From Terrimonas_A sp051954695 (GTDB taxonomy: Bacteria > Bacteroidota > Bacteroidia > Chitinophagales > Chitinophagaceae): DNA of 64,000 nucleotides. The position numbers and the translations under genes were made by a program. Shown here piece by piece: positions 50,970-59,848 of the stretch; position 1 is the first letter of the stretch, and the number at the start of each line of letters is the position of its first letter. The notes beneath the pieces are model-generated. The model had not been told where the DNA came from. It saw only the letters and a list, made by a program, of their open reading frames with translations, and ran no database searches. The stretch lies in contig JBQCHL010000014.1 of NCBI GenBank assembly GCA_051954695.1, positions 124,001 through 188,000 on the forward strand. The letters run 5' to 3'.

Positions 50970-52043
50970 CTACTTCAGGAGGGCATTCATTTCCTTAATA
51001 AGCGACTGCATCAGTTCTGATACTTTTGTATGATGAAGCACCGGTGCTATCTGACCGCTCCAGAATAACAGCAGGTCCCATTTCTGTTGTTCGATCGCAG
51101 CTTTTCTTAAAGAAGACATGAAGGTACCCTGCAAAGGAAATGGTAAAAACTGATCTTCTTTTCCTACCAGGTCTTTTGCCAGTTGAGTAGCAATTCCCCG
51201 GCCCAACCGTCCTGTAAACGCTCTCGTCAAACTTGTATTTTTTGCTGCACCGGATAATAGCATTTGCCTATGGGCAGGTAATGCTCCTGATTCTTCCGTG
51301 GCGAGAAAAGCAGTTCCTATTTGCACACCATCTGCTCCCAAAGTGAGCGCGGCCGCAATGCCACGGCCATCAGCAATCCCACCTGCAGCCACAATGGGCA
51401 ACTTTACTTTTTCCCTGATCAATTGCAATAACACAAAAGTCCCGATAGTCGACTGCTCTGCCGGAGCCAAAAATGATGGGCGGTGCCCGCCTGCTTCAAA
51501 ACCGGCTGCAAGGACCAGGTCCACACCAGCATTTTCTAAGGCAATAGCCTCATCCAGGGTAGTGGCTGCTCCCGCTGTTTTAATACCGAGTTTGCGGCAT
51601 TGTTCCAAAACATCAGCAGAAGGTATACCGAACACAAAACTGAATAGCTTTGGACGGATATCTAGAATAACCTGCAATTGATTCTCAAACCTTGATTTGA
51701 ATGGCGCAGGTTTTTCAGGCATAGGTATGCCAGCCTGATCAAAATAAGGTTTGAATATTTTTTTGGTTGCTTCGTATTGCTGATCAGTGACTGTTCCACC
51801 TGGCACATCATTATCCGATACCCATAGATTGATATTATATGGTTTGCTGGTCGCAGCTTTGATCCTGGTATTCACATCAATGATCTCCTGCGGACTTAAA
51901 GTGTAAGCACCATAACCACCGATTCCGCCAGTATTGGATACAGCAGCCGTCAATTCAACTGTTGAGAAGTTGCCGCCAAAAGGACCTTGCATGATAGGGT
52001 ATTCGATGCCTAATAATTCAGTGACTTTGGTGTTGTACCACAT
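50970..52043 (-). CDS. Nitronate monooxygenase (2-nitropropane dioxygenase family)
   Basis: 357 residues from the ATG at 52043 (MWYNTKVTELLGIEYPIMQGPFGG); a longer frame to 52100 runs into the intergenic region. This flavin enzyme family oxidises nitronates with O2. The TIM-barrel fold shows PIMQGPFGG (about 15-23), NTGGIGGYGA (about 35-44), LAAGFEAGGHRP (His of the active site) and PIVAAGGIADGRGIAAALTLGADGVQIGTAF for FMN phosphate binding. It is divergent from susC. FabK-like enoyl reductases share this fold, but the AGGHRP loop fits nitronate monooxygenases. Confidence 0.9.
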   Translation of the reverse strand: MWYNTKVTELLGIEYPIMQGPFGGNFSTVELTAAVSNTGGIGGYGAYTLSPQEIIDVNTRIKAATSKPYNINLWVSDNDVPGGTVTDQQYEATKKIFKPYFDQAGIPMPEKPAPFKSRFENQLQVILDIRPKLFSFVFGIPSADVLEQCRKLGIKTAGAATTLDEAIALENAGVDLVLAAGFEAGGHRPSFLAPAEQSTIGTFVLLQLIREKVKLPIVAAGGIADGRGIAAALTLGADGVQIGTAFLATEESGALPAHRQMLLSGAAKNTSLTRAFTGRLGRGIATQLAKDLVGKEDQFLPFPLQGTFMSSLRKAAIEQQKWDLLLFWSGQIAPVLHHTKVSELMQSLIKEMNALLK

Positions 52044-52173
52044 TGTTAATGATTTTACCGGGGGATGATAAATTGCGGCAGGCAATAGTAATTGGTTCAC
52101 AAGTTAATGCATATCTAAAGTTTTGCGGTCTTTATCGGTTTTCAAAAAAATATTTTTTATATCATGGAATCCT

Positions 52174-52181
52174 TATATTTG
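52174..52181 (+). promoter_or_regulatory. -7 element of susC
   Basis: TATATTTG is a full TAnnTTTG match; TTTT at 52153-52156 is the -33 candidate (17-nt spacer). Start near 52187, giving a leader of about 180 nt. Confidence 0.6.
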
Positions 52182-52185
52182 TAAT

Positions 52186-52205
52186 AGACCAGACCAGACT
52201 AGACC
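52186..52205 (+). repeat. Tandem AGACC pentamers at the susC start site
   Basis: AGACC AGACC AGACT AGACC, four copies with one change, lie 4-24 nt after the -7 element, that is at or just after the predicted transcription start. Such short tandem repeats can change copy number by slippage. Confidence 0.7.
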
Positions 52206-52365
52206 TAACGAAAATAGTCCTTTTATCCAGGTCTGAAAGACGATTACAAATAAAACGATTGCCATGCATATGATCTTTCTTACCCGTTACGACAGTAGCT
52301 GATAGCTCCTGTTCAATTCCCGCATCTCCAATTTTATTCCTTCAGTCATAACCAAAAAACAAATT

Positions 52366-55300
52366 ATGAGAAATTGTTTTTACTGGGGATTGCTATGTGC
52401 AATTCCCAATAATTCCAAACGGTTGCGAACAACCGTTTTTATATTGCCATTGCTATTAGGCTTTGGGCTTTCGGCGCTGGCACAAACTGCTACGCGGATA
52501 AGCGGTCTTATAAAAAATGAAAAAGGCGAACCTGTTGCCGGTGCTTCCATTACGGAAAAAGGAACCACTAACGGGGCAGTCAGCCTGGAAGATGGCCGGT
52601 TCAGTATTTCTGTTGCTGGAAAAAAATCGGTACTCCTTATATCTTACACTGGCTTTACTTCCATTGAAGTTAATGTCGGGAATAATGCGAGTCTTGATAT
52701 CACGCTGACACCTGAATCAAAATCAATGAACGAAGTAGTTGTAGTGGGATATGGCTCACAGAAAAAAGCAACGTTGACCGGATCGGTTGCTTCTGTAAAA
52801 GGCTCTGATCTTGTTCAAAGCAGCTCTCCGAATGTTTCTAATGCTATTGCTGGACGTATACCAGGCGTTATCGCTAATAACCGGTCAGGCCGGCCCGGTG
52901 CTGATGGCTCCTCTATTTTTATCAGGGGATTCAATTCTTTTGGTGGTGGTACCAGTCCCTTGATTGTTATTGATGGTGTTCCCGACAGAGATTTCAGCCG
53001 GCTTAACCCCAATGATATAGAAAGCATTACTGTATTGAAAGATGCATCCGCTGCTATCTATGGGGTCAGGGCTGCCAACGGTGCAATCCTGGTTACAACC
53101 AAACGTGGTAAAACAGGTAAACCTGTTATTCAATACGATGGTTCATATAGTATACAACAGTTAACCAGGCTCCCAAAAATCGTGAATGCCTGGCAATATA
53201 TGACTTACTACAATGAGATTAATCCGGGTACCTACTCACTGGCAGATATTGAAAAATATAAAGCGGGTAATGATCCTAACTATACAAGTACCGACTGGAT
53301 TAACGAAGTGTATCGCAAAAACGCTCCGCAAACTGCACATTCTATTTCTGTAAGCGGAGGCAATGAAAATGTGAAATACTATTTCTCCGGACAGTACATG
53401 GATCAGTCGAGTAATTTCAGGAACAGCATTGAGCATTACAAACAATATAACTTCCGTTCAAATATCGATGCGCGGATCTCCAAAAACCTGAAAGTGAACC
53501 TGGACCTGGCAGGAAGAATGGAAGATCGCACTTATCCTACTTATAGTATTGGGAGCATAATGCATGAAACCCGCTCTATGTATCCCTTTATTCCTACTCA
53601 TTGGCCTGACGGTTCTCCAAGTGCAGGCGTAGCAGCAGGTCGTAATCCTGTTATCCTTGTAACCGGTGCTCCGGGGTATGACAGAATTAAAAATTATGTA
53701 CTTACTCCTTTAGCAGGTTTTGAATGGAAAATGCCTTTTATTACGGAAGGGTTGTCTTTAAGTGGCTATGCTTCTTATGACGTAAACATGCGCCACGAAA
53801 AAATATTCAACAAGCCCTGGGATGCCTATTCCTATAACAGGACTACTGGTGTTTATTCCAATCAGCGTAGCAGCACAGCCATTTCAGCTGTAACGCAAGA
53901 TGAAAGCATGTACAACGGTAGTACCCGCTTTATTAAACTCGCTTTCGACAAGCAATTTGGTCCTCATCAAATCAACGCGTTTGTGGGTTATGAAGCAACC
54001 AACACGACCAACTGGGGTGCCTATGCATTCCGGAAGAATCTGTTGAGTGACCAGATTGATCAGATATTTACAGGAGCAGCTGATGGGCAGGTCGCAACTG
54101 GATCTGCTTCGCAGGATGGCCGTGCCAGCTACCTGGGACGTGTAGCCTATAACTACGCCAATAAATATCTCCTGGAAGTAACCATGCGTTACAACGGATC
54201 ATTCAATTTCCCTGCCGATAATCGCTGGGGACTGTTCCCGTCTGTATCTGCCGGATGGCGTATTTCAGAGGAAAAATTCTTTAAAGATGCCCTACCCTTT
54301 ATCGACCAGTTAAAATTGAGAGGCTCCTGGGGCATTCTTGGAAGTGATGCCGTTGATCAATACCTGTTTCTTACCAGGTATCAACTGGTAACCAACACCA
54401 GCTATTTCTCTTATTTTGGCGATAGCTATTCGCTTGCAAACTCCATTTATTTATCCAGCACTCCTAATGAAAATATTACCTGGGAAAAACAGGACACGCG
54501 GAATATAGGGATCGATCTGGGCTTGCTGAACAATAAACTTAATATCACTGCAGACTATTTCCGTTATCGAAGAACCGATATTCTTGCATCCAGAAACGCT
54601 TCTATCCCTCTCTATACCGGTATGAGTTTGCCAAAAGAGAATATCGGAGAATCATTAAACAGAGGATTTGATTTTTCAGTTTCTTATAATAATGCCATCG
54701 GCAATGTGAATTATGTTATTGGCGCTAATGGGACTTTTGCAAAGAGCAAAGTGATTTTCAGTGATGAAGCAGCAACGGTTCCCGATTGGCAAAAAATTGA
54801 AGGACATCCCATTGACTCCTGGTTATTATTTGCCAGCGACGGCATTTATCGCTCGCAGGATGAAATCGATCAATCAGTTCATATTCCGGGTGCGAGACCA
54901 GGTGAACTAAGAATAAAAGACACGAACAAGGATGGCTTTATCACTTTCGATGATGCGGTGAGAACCTATGAATCGGCTATTCCTAAAATCGTATATGGTT
55001 TTACGCTTGGTCTTACCTATAAAGGGTTTGCATTCAATATGCTTCTTTCTGGTCAGGCAAAAGCGAAACAATTGCTTAATTCACAAATGCAGGGTTCATT
55101 AATCGCGCCTCCTCAATGGTTGTATGATGGCCGTTATACCTCCGATAACGAGAATAGCCCTTATCCCCGGGCCTTTAACGACAACAGCAGCAATTCCTAT
55201 TACTATAACAACTCCGATTTCTGGCTTAGAAATGCCGCCTTCCTGCGGTTAAAAAACCTGGAGATAGCCTATAACCTGCCTCCTGGAGCATATTCCAGGC

Positions 55301-55458
55301 TGGGGCTTTCAAATGTGCGCGTGTACGTTAGTGCATACAACCTGCTTTCTTTCGATCACATGAAAAAGTATGGTATTGACCCGGAAACCAATAATACTAC
55401 CGGCATTAATTATCCGCAATCAAAAATATTCAGGTTGGGGATCAATATCGGGTTATAG
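52366..55458 (+). CDS. SusC-like TonB-dependent outer-membrane receptor
   Basis: 1030 residues. Signal peptide to about residue 40 (SALAQ), a carboxypeptidase-D-like beta-sandwich (about 44-115: SGLIKNEKGEPVAGASITEKGT), the SusC signature NEVVVVGYGSQKKATLTGSV (about 123-142), the plug domain (to about 250) and a 22-strand-type barrel ending IFRLGINIGL. It imports oligosaccharides across the outer membrane using TonB energy together with the SusD lipoprotein encoded 27 nt downstream. No TonB box position was certain by eye. Regulation is probably at the promoter at 52174. Confidence 0.95.
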   Translation: MRNCFYWGLLCAIPNNSKRLRTTVFILPLLLGFGLSALAQTATRISGLIKNEKGEPVAGASITEKGTTNGAVSLEDGRFSISVAGKKSVLLISYTGFTSIEVNVGNNASLDITLTPESKSMNEVVVVGYGSQKKATLTGSVASVKGSDLVQSSSPNVSNAIAGRIPGVIANNRSGRPGADGSSIFIRGFNSFGGGTSPLIVIDGVPDRDFSRLNPNDIESITVLKDASAAIYGVRAANGAILVTTKRGKTGKPVIQYDGSYSIQQLTRLPKIVNAWQYMTYYNEINPGTYSLADIEKYKAGNDPNYTSTDWINEVYRKNAPQTAHSISVSGGNENVKYYFSGQYMDQSSNFRNSIEHYKQYNFRSNIDARISKNLKVNLDLAGRMEDRTYPTYSIGSIMHETRSMYPFIPTHWPDGSPSAGVAAGRNPVILVTGAPGYDRIKNYVLTPLAGFEWKMPFITEGLSLSGYASYDVNMRHEKIFNKPWDAYSYNRTTGVYSNQRSSTAISAVTQDESMYNGSTRFIKLAFDKQFGPHQINAFVGYEATNTTNWGAYAFRKNLLSDQIDQIFTGAADGQVATGSASQDGRASYLGRVAYNYANKYLLEVTMRYNGSFNFPADNRWGLFPSVSAGWRISEEKFFKDALPFIDQLKLRGSWGILGSDAVDQYLFLTRYQLVTNTSYFSYFGDSYSLANSIYLSSTPNENITWEKQDTRNIGIDLGLLNNKLNITADYFRYRRTDILASRNASIPLYTGMSLPKENIGESLNRGFDFSVSYNNAIGNVNYVIGANGTFAKSKVIFSDEAATVPDWQKIEGHPIDSWLLFASDGIYRSQDEIDQSVHIPGARPGELRIKDTNKDGFITFDDAVRTYESAIPKIVYGFTLGLTYKGFAFNMLLSGQAKAKQLLNSQMQGSLIAPPQWLYDGRYTSDNENSPYPRAFNDNSSNSYYYNNSDFWLRNAAFLRLKNLEIAYNLPPGAYSRLGLSNVRVYVSAYNLLSFDHMKKYGIDPETNNTTGINYPQSKIFRLGINIGL

Positions 55459-55485
55459 ATTTTCTCAGATTCTAAAAATAAACTT

Positions 55486-57153
55486 ATGAACTCTAAAATA
55501 GTCGTTGCATTAAGCATTTTTTGTACAGGACTCCTGCTATCATCCTGTTCCAAGGTGCTGGATAAAGCCCCCCTGGATTCTTATACGGATGAATCCGTTT
55601 GGCAGGACCTAAAGCTGGCGGAAGCATATGCCAATAATATATACAATGTTCTGCCAACTTTTACGGTAGACTGGGAGCGTTCTTTAAGCCGAAGCGTTGT
55701 ATTGTCGTCTGCGAGTGATGAAGGTTTTACCAAGTTTGGGGACAGTTATACCTGCGGTTCAAGGAATGTATTGAACAAGGGGTTGTTGTCGCCTGACAAT
55801 GCCGGAAACTTCGATATCTGGTCCAAGAATTACAGCCAGATCCAGAACGCAAATATTTTCCTCTCAAGAATTGACAATGTACCAGGCGATGAGAATTACC
55901 GGAACAGGCTAAAGGGCGAGGTCACCTTTTTGCGGGCATACGCATACTTTCAGCTTATTAGTGACTATGGCGGCGTGCCGCTGATTAAAGAACCTTTCAA
56001 TCTTAATTCAGATTTTAATGTAGGCAGAAGCAGCTTCGATGATTGTGTAAAATTTATTAGTGACGAATTGGATGCTGCTGCAGCTTTATTAGCAAATATG
56101 AATGCGCAAAGAGGCCGGGCTTCCAGTGCTTTGGCGCTTGCCATCAAATCGAGATTATTGCTGTACGCGGCCAGTCCGTTATGGAATACCAACAACGACC
56201 AGGCGAAATGGACGGCTGCTTCAGCTGCAGCAAAAGCTGTTATTGACCTGCCTGCATTTAGTCTGTATACCGGCAATTATGCAACCCTGTTTACGACCTC
56301 AAACAGTGAATTGATCGGGGTGCGCCTTTCTGGTTACCGGGGTGAATGGGACCCATTTACCGGTCTCGAAATGATGTGCTTTCCCAATGGCTATCATGGT
56401 TGGGCTGCATTTACACCTACCCAGGATTTAGTGGATGCTTATGGTACCGCCGATGGTAAATATATCAGCGATCCGGCTTCAGGGTACAATCCGCAAAACC
56501 CGTATGTGAACCGGGACTCTCGTTTCTATGCCAGTATAATTTTTGACGGAAGGCCTACCGGCAATCCCGCTTATTTCACGGATCGTACTACTACGCAGGC
56601 GCAATTTTATGAAGGAGGTTATGATTCCGACGAAGGGTATGATGTATGGAATAATAGTTTAACGCGCTATGCTTTTCGGAAATATATGGACACAACGTAC
56701 AACTTTAATGTTACTACACAAACCAACAAGTTCTGGATACTATCGCGATTGGGTGAAATTTATCTTAATTATGCCGAAGCAGAATTTTACCTGGGTCATG
56801 AAGAAAATACCAGGACCTATCTGGACAAGATAAGACAACGGGCAGGTATCACGGTGCCCCTTGTAGAAAGCGGTGCGGCACTTGAGAAAAGACTGCGCAA
56901 TGAAAGACAGGTAGAGCTGGCATTTGAAGGGCATCGCTATTATGATGTTCGCCGTTGGAAAATTGCTGAGATAACGGATAATAAACCAGTACGGCAAGTT
57001 ATCATTACCCGTAATGCCAACACCGGTGTAAAGACCTACCAGTATCAGGACCTTGAATCAAGAAGTTTTGATAAGACAAGGCATTACCTCATGCCTGTTC
57101 CCAGAACGGAAATAAACAGGACCGGCCTGACGCAAAATCCTGGTTATAATTAA
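55486..57153 (+). CDS. SusD/RagB-like glycan-binding lipoprotein
   Basis: 555 residues. Lipoprotein signal with lipobox LLLSSC (Cys at about 21). SusD proteins are surface lipoproteins with tetratricopeptide-like helices that cap the SusC barrel and bind the glycan. RAYAYFQLISDYGGVPLIKEPF (about 141-162) and the C-terminal LRNERQVELAFEGHRYYDVRRWK, with MPVPRTEINRTGLTQNPGYN at the end, are the family hallmarks. It starts 27 nt after susC and is followed by a strong terminator. Confidence 0.95.
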   Translation: MNSKIVVALSIFCTGLLLSSCSKVLDKAPLDSYTDESVWQDLKLAEAYANNIYNVLPTFTVDWERSLSRSVVLSSASDEGFTKFGDSYTCGSRNVLNKGLLSPDNAGNFDIWSKNYSQIQNANIFLSRIDNVPGDENYRNRLKGEVTFLRAYAYFQLISDYGGVPLIKEPFNLNSDFNVGRSSFDDCVKFISDELDAAAALLANMNAQRGRASSALALAIKSRLLLYAASPLWNTNNDQAKWTAASAAAKAVIDLPAFSLYTGNYATLFTTSNSELIGVRLSGYRGEWDPFTGLEMMCFPNGYHGWAAFTPTQDLVDAYGTADGKYISDPASGYNPQNPYVNRDSRFYASIIFDGRPTGNPAYFTDRTTTQAQFYEGGYDSDEGYDVWNNSLTRYAFRKYMDTTYNFNVTTQTNKFWILSRLGEIYLNYAEAEFYLGHEENTRTYLDKIRQRAGITVPLVESGAALEKRLRNERQVELAFEGHRYYDVRRWKIAEITDNKPVRQVIITRNANTGVKTYQYQDLESRSFDKTRHYLMPVPRTEINRTGLTQNPGYN

Positions 57154-57159
57154 TAGCAG

Positions 57160-57200
57160 TAAGGGGTTATTATGCTCTTTTATGATAACCCCTTATTGTT
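57160..57200 (+). terminator. Rho-independent terminator after susD
   Basis: TAAGGGGTTAT (57160-57170) pairs with ATAACCCCTTA (57185-57195); four further pairs (two of them G-U) shrink the loop to CTCTTT. A T-rich stretch follows. Confidence 0.8.
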
Positions 57201-57206
57201 TTATGT

Positions 57207-57237
57207 TTTAATAAAATGGTATAATCTGTTATCTTTT
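57207..57237 (+). promoter_or_regulatory. Candidate promoter of the first glycosidase gene
   Basis: TTTA (57207-57210), a 19-nt spacer, then TATCTTTT (57230-57237), a near match of TAnnTTTG. The start near 57243 lies just upstream of the palindrome at 57262-57279. Confidence 0.4.
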
Positions 57238-57261
57238 CGTCTCTATATTCCTTCTGGATGC

Positions 57262-57279
57262 AAACAGATCGATCCGTTT
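57262..57279 (+). promoter_or_regulatory. Near-perfect palindrome, possible operator
   Basis: AAACAGATC (57262-57270) and GATCCGTTT (57271-57279) are reverse complements except at one symmetric position pair: AAAC-n-GATCGATC-n-GTTT. It is 19 nt before the glycosidase start and downstream of the predicted transcription start, the right place for a repressor. The encoded GntR-type regulator two genes on is a candidate binder. Confidence 0.45.
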
Positions 57280-57297
57280 ATCTTATAACAATATGAA

Positions 57298-58767
57298 ATG
57301 GTACAAAAAGCTTGGATAATATTGAAACAGGTGGCATACAGGCTTTCTTTCCTGCTGTTGTTCTGCTGTGTTTGTTTTGATTCCCGTTCGCAGGTATCTT
57401 CTATTGAATTCAGTTCTTCCGATACAGCGCTGCAAAATTCTTTTTACAGGGCTAAAGAAATGGCTCTTTCCTATAGAGGAGATCCTGCTGATCCCGTTGG
57501 CCCCTGGTATGAAGCCGCATTACCTTCCCGAAATGCATTTTGTATACGGGATGTATCTCATCAATCTATAGCAGCCGAAATACTGGGATGGAAAGCTGCG
57601 AATAAAAATATGCTGACAAAGCTTGTAACGAATATTTCTGAAGCAAAGGACTGGTGCACCTATTGGGAAATGAACAAGTTTGGAAAGCCTGCTCCTGAAG
57701 ATTACCGAAATGACAGGGAGTTCTGGTATAATCTCAATGCCAACTTTGAACTGATCTATACCTGCTGGCGCCTGTACCTGTGGACAGGCGATAGCAGCTA
57801 TATCACTACCCCGGCCTTTAAGTTTTTCTTTGATAAAACTGTTAAGGATTATTTAGGACGTTGGACATTGCAGGCAGATTCCTTACTGAAGAGATCAGCT
57901 CATCCTAATGCTCCTGTACCCTACAACAGCAAAGATTATTTTCATAGCAGCAGAGGCCTGCCCTCGTACAATGAAGCGGTAGCTGATATGCGGATGGGAG
58001 TGGATCTTGTAGCAGCTATTTACCGGGCTATGAAAACCTATGCTGCCATTGCCCTGATGCAGGGTGAACGCCAGGTAGCTGCGATGTATTTGGCAAAAGC
58101 AGAAAGGTATCGTCAGCATCTTGAAACTTTTTGGTGGGATAAAGACACCGGTTCATACTATACTTATTTTACCGATCAGCAAACATTCGGAAGAGGGGAG
58201 GGGGAAACTTATTTGCTCTGGTACGATGCTTTGACCGATAGCAGCCGCATAAGAAGCACTATCGAACATTTGCTAAACATGTCTTCGAATGTAGAAAATC
58301 TATCGTACCTGCCTTACCAGTTATGCCGGTATGGGTATCCTGAAGAAGCGTACAAGTATATTCTGCACCTGGCGCATCCTGCTACAAAGAGAAGGGAATA
58401 CCCTGAGGTGTCTTTTGGCGTGATAGAAGGAATTGTGCAAGGGATCATGGGAGTGGAAGCGGATGCAACTTCGAATCGCTTAACTACGATTTATAACAAT
58501 AAATCGGCTGATTCTTCAGAACTTCGCAGCCTGGATATCCTTGCATCGCGTATAGACCTGAAACATTGGCTTAAAGGCAGCAGTTTGACAAATAATGGGA
58601 AAAAAACAATTAGCTGGAGGGTATCCTTTCATGGGCTTATGCCTGTTATTCAAATAGAAGGTAAAAAGATAAGAGCTATTCTGCAAACAGATAGTATGGG
58701 CAATATGCGTTCTTATGTGGATGTGAGGGTCTTGCCCGGCAAAACAATAATGGCTATTTTGCCATAA
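57298..58767 (+). CDS. Six-hairpin (alpha/alpha)6 glycosidase-like protein
   Basis: 489 residues, signal peptide (about 1-31, SRS/Q) with a Cys-rich hydrophobic core. The mature protein has the Tyr/Trp-rich, repeating helix pattern of (alpha/alpha)6-barrel glycosidases; YEAALPSRNAFCIRDVSHQS (about 69-88), with Arg-Asp, is the best-conserved segment, followed by WNLN/WRLYLWTGD-type lines and NEAVADMRMGVD. I cannot assign a GH family. A C-terminal beta-domain follows (about 425-489). It belongs to the susCD locus and probably acts in the periplasm. Confidence 0.7.
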   Translation: MVQKAWIILKQVAYRLSFLLLFCCVCFDSRSQVSSIEFSSSDTALQNSFYRAKEMALSYRGDPADPVGPWYEAALPSRNAFCIRDVSHQSIAAEILGWKAANKNMLTKLVTNISEAKDWCTYWEMNKFGKPAPEDYRNDREFWYNLNANFELIYTCWRLYLWTGDSSYITTPAFKFFFDKTVKDYLGRWTLQADSLLKRSAHPNAPVPYNSKDYFHSSRGLPSYNEAVADMRMGVDLVAAIYRAMKTYAAIALMQGERQVAAMYLAKAERYRQHLETFWWDKDTGSYYTYFTDQQTFGRGEGETYLLWYDALTDSSRIRSTIEHLLNMSSNVENLSYLPYQLCRYGYPEEAYKYILHLAHPATKRREYPEVSFGVIEGIVQGIMGVEADATSNRLTTIYNNKSADSSELRSLDILASRIDLKHWLKGSSLTNNGKKTISWRVSFHGLMPVIQIEGKKIRAILQTDSMGNMRSYVDVRVLPGKTIMAILP

Positions 58768-58799
58768 TGTATGGCAAAAGGGATTTATAATCGATAGTG

Positions 58800-59819
58800 A
58801 TGGAGAAAATTATGAATGTATTGGGAAAGATCCGGGAGTTGGAAAAGGTAGCCGCCTATTCCAAGCACGACAGGCTGGTGCAAGGAGTTATCAACGCCAT
58901 TAATGAAAAGATACTGCTGACAGATGATGTTCTTCCAACGGTCAATCAAATGATCCGTGAGTTGGGATTTTCAAGGGAAACTATCATAAAAGGATACCGT
59001 GAACTGGTAGACCGGGGTATTATTGAGTCGAAGAACCGGCTGGGTTATTATGTGTCCAATGGCAGCACGGAACAATTACTGAAAGTGGCCCTGTTGATGT
59101 ACAACCTCGATAGCTTCGAAGAACAGTTTTACCGTAATTTCAGGAACACCCTGGGAAGCGCCATCAACCTGCAGGTGTTTTTTCATCATGGCAATATTGA
59201 AATCTTTGAAACCATCCTGCAACGGATCAAAGGTCAGTTCGGCATGTACGCTATTGCACCTATCCCACATCCCAGATCAAAAGAATTGCTGGATGGCATT
59301 CCCCGTAATAAATTATTGATGTTCGACAGGTTTGAGCCACTTGAAGGGGAGTTTAATCATATTACCCAGGAATTTGAGCAATCATCCTATAAAGTATTTG
59401 TTGAACTGGCTGATGAAATAAAAAGATTCGATGAGTTTATCTTTTATCATTCTCCCGATTCGCTTGATCCAAAAGAAATATTGAGCTCATTCCGGAAATT
59501 TTTAACGAAGTACAAGGTAAAAGGAAGGATAGTAAAAGAATTTATTCCAGGCACTATCGAAAAAGGAAAAGTTTATTTTACCCTGGACAACTTTGCTATA
59601 TGGGAAATATTGAAAGAATGTAAGGCCAAGAAGCTTAAACCGGGTAAAGACATCGGACTGCTATCGCATAACGATGAACCGGCCAAAGAGTTTGTAGGAA
59701 TAACAACTTATTCTGCAAACTTTGCCTTGATGGGTACTATGGCTGCTGAGGCTATACTCAAAAAAGAAAAAATACAAATAACCATACCTACTACGCTGGC
59801 AAGAAGAAGCACGCTTTAA
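58800..59819 (+). CDS. GntR-type regulator with periplasmic-binding-protein-like effector domain
   Basis: 339 residues from the ATG at 58800 (a GTG sits just before it). The N-terminal winged helix (about 20-85: DVLPTVNQMIRELGFSRETIIKGYRELVDRGIIESKNRLGYYV) is GntR-like. The rest is a LacI/PBP-like sugar sensor fold (GSAINLQVFFHHGN, FYHSPDSLDP, DNFAIWEIL, KDIGLLSHNDEPAKEF, TLARRSTL), a pairing common in Bacteroidota. It likely senses an oligosaccharide from this locus and controls neighbouring genes, perhaps at 57262-57279. It lies between the two glycosidase genes. Confidence 0.9.
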   Translation: MEKIMNVLGKIRELEKVAAYSKHDRLVQGVINAINEKILLTDDVLPTVNQMIRELGFSRETIIKGYRELVDRGIIESKNRLGYYVSNGSTEQLLKVALLMYNLDSFEEQFYRNFRNTLGSAINLQVFFHHGNIEIFETILQRIKGQFGMYAIAPIPHPRSKELLDGIPRNKLLMFDRFEPLEGEFNHITQEFEQSSYKVFVELADEIKRFDEFIFYHSPDSLDPKEILSSFRKFLTKYKVKGRIVKEFIPGTIEKGKVYFTLDNFAIWEILKECKAKKLKPGKDIGLLSHNDEPAKEFVGITTYSANFALMGTMAAEAILKKEKIQITIPTTLARRSTL

Positions 59820-59848
59820 TCAGGTAGAACAAAACAAACAAAAACAGG

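Larger units (their letters stand above)
52044..52365. other. 322-nt divergent regulatory region before susC
   Basis: It holds the susC promoter (52174-52181 -7 element, with a T-rich -33 region) and four tandem AGACC-type pentamers at 52186-52205 on the predicted start. The next 160 nt to the susC start form a long leader without a clear hairpin or start codon that I can support. Confidence 0.55.

Noticed and set aside
52043..52273. Plus-strand frame of 76 residues before susC
   Set aside because: It runs across the susC promoter and the pentamer repeats and overlaps the start of the nitronate monooxygenase gene; no conserved sequence is visible.
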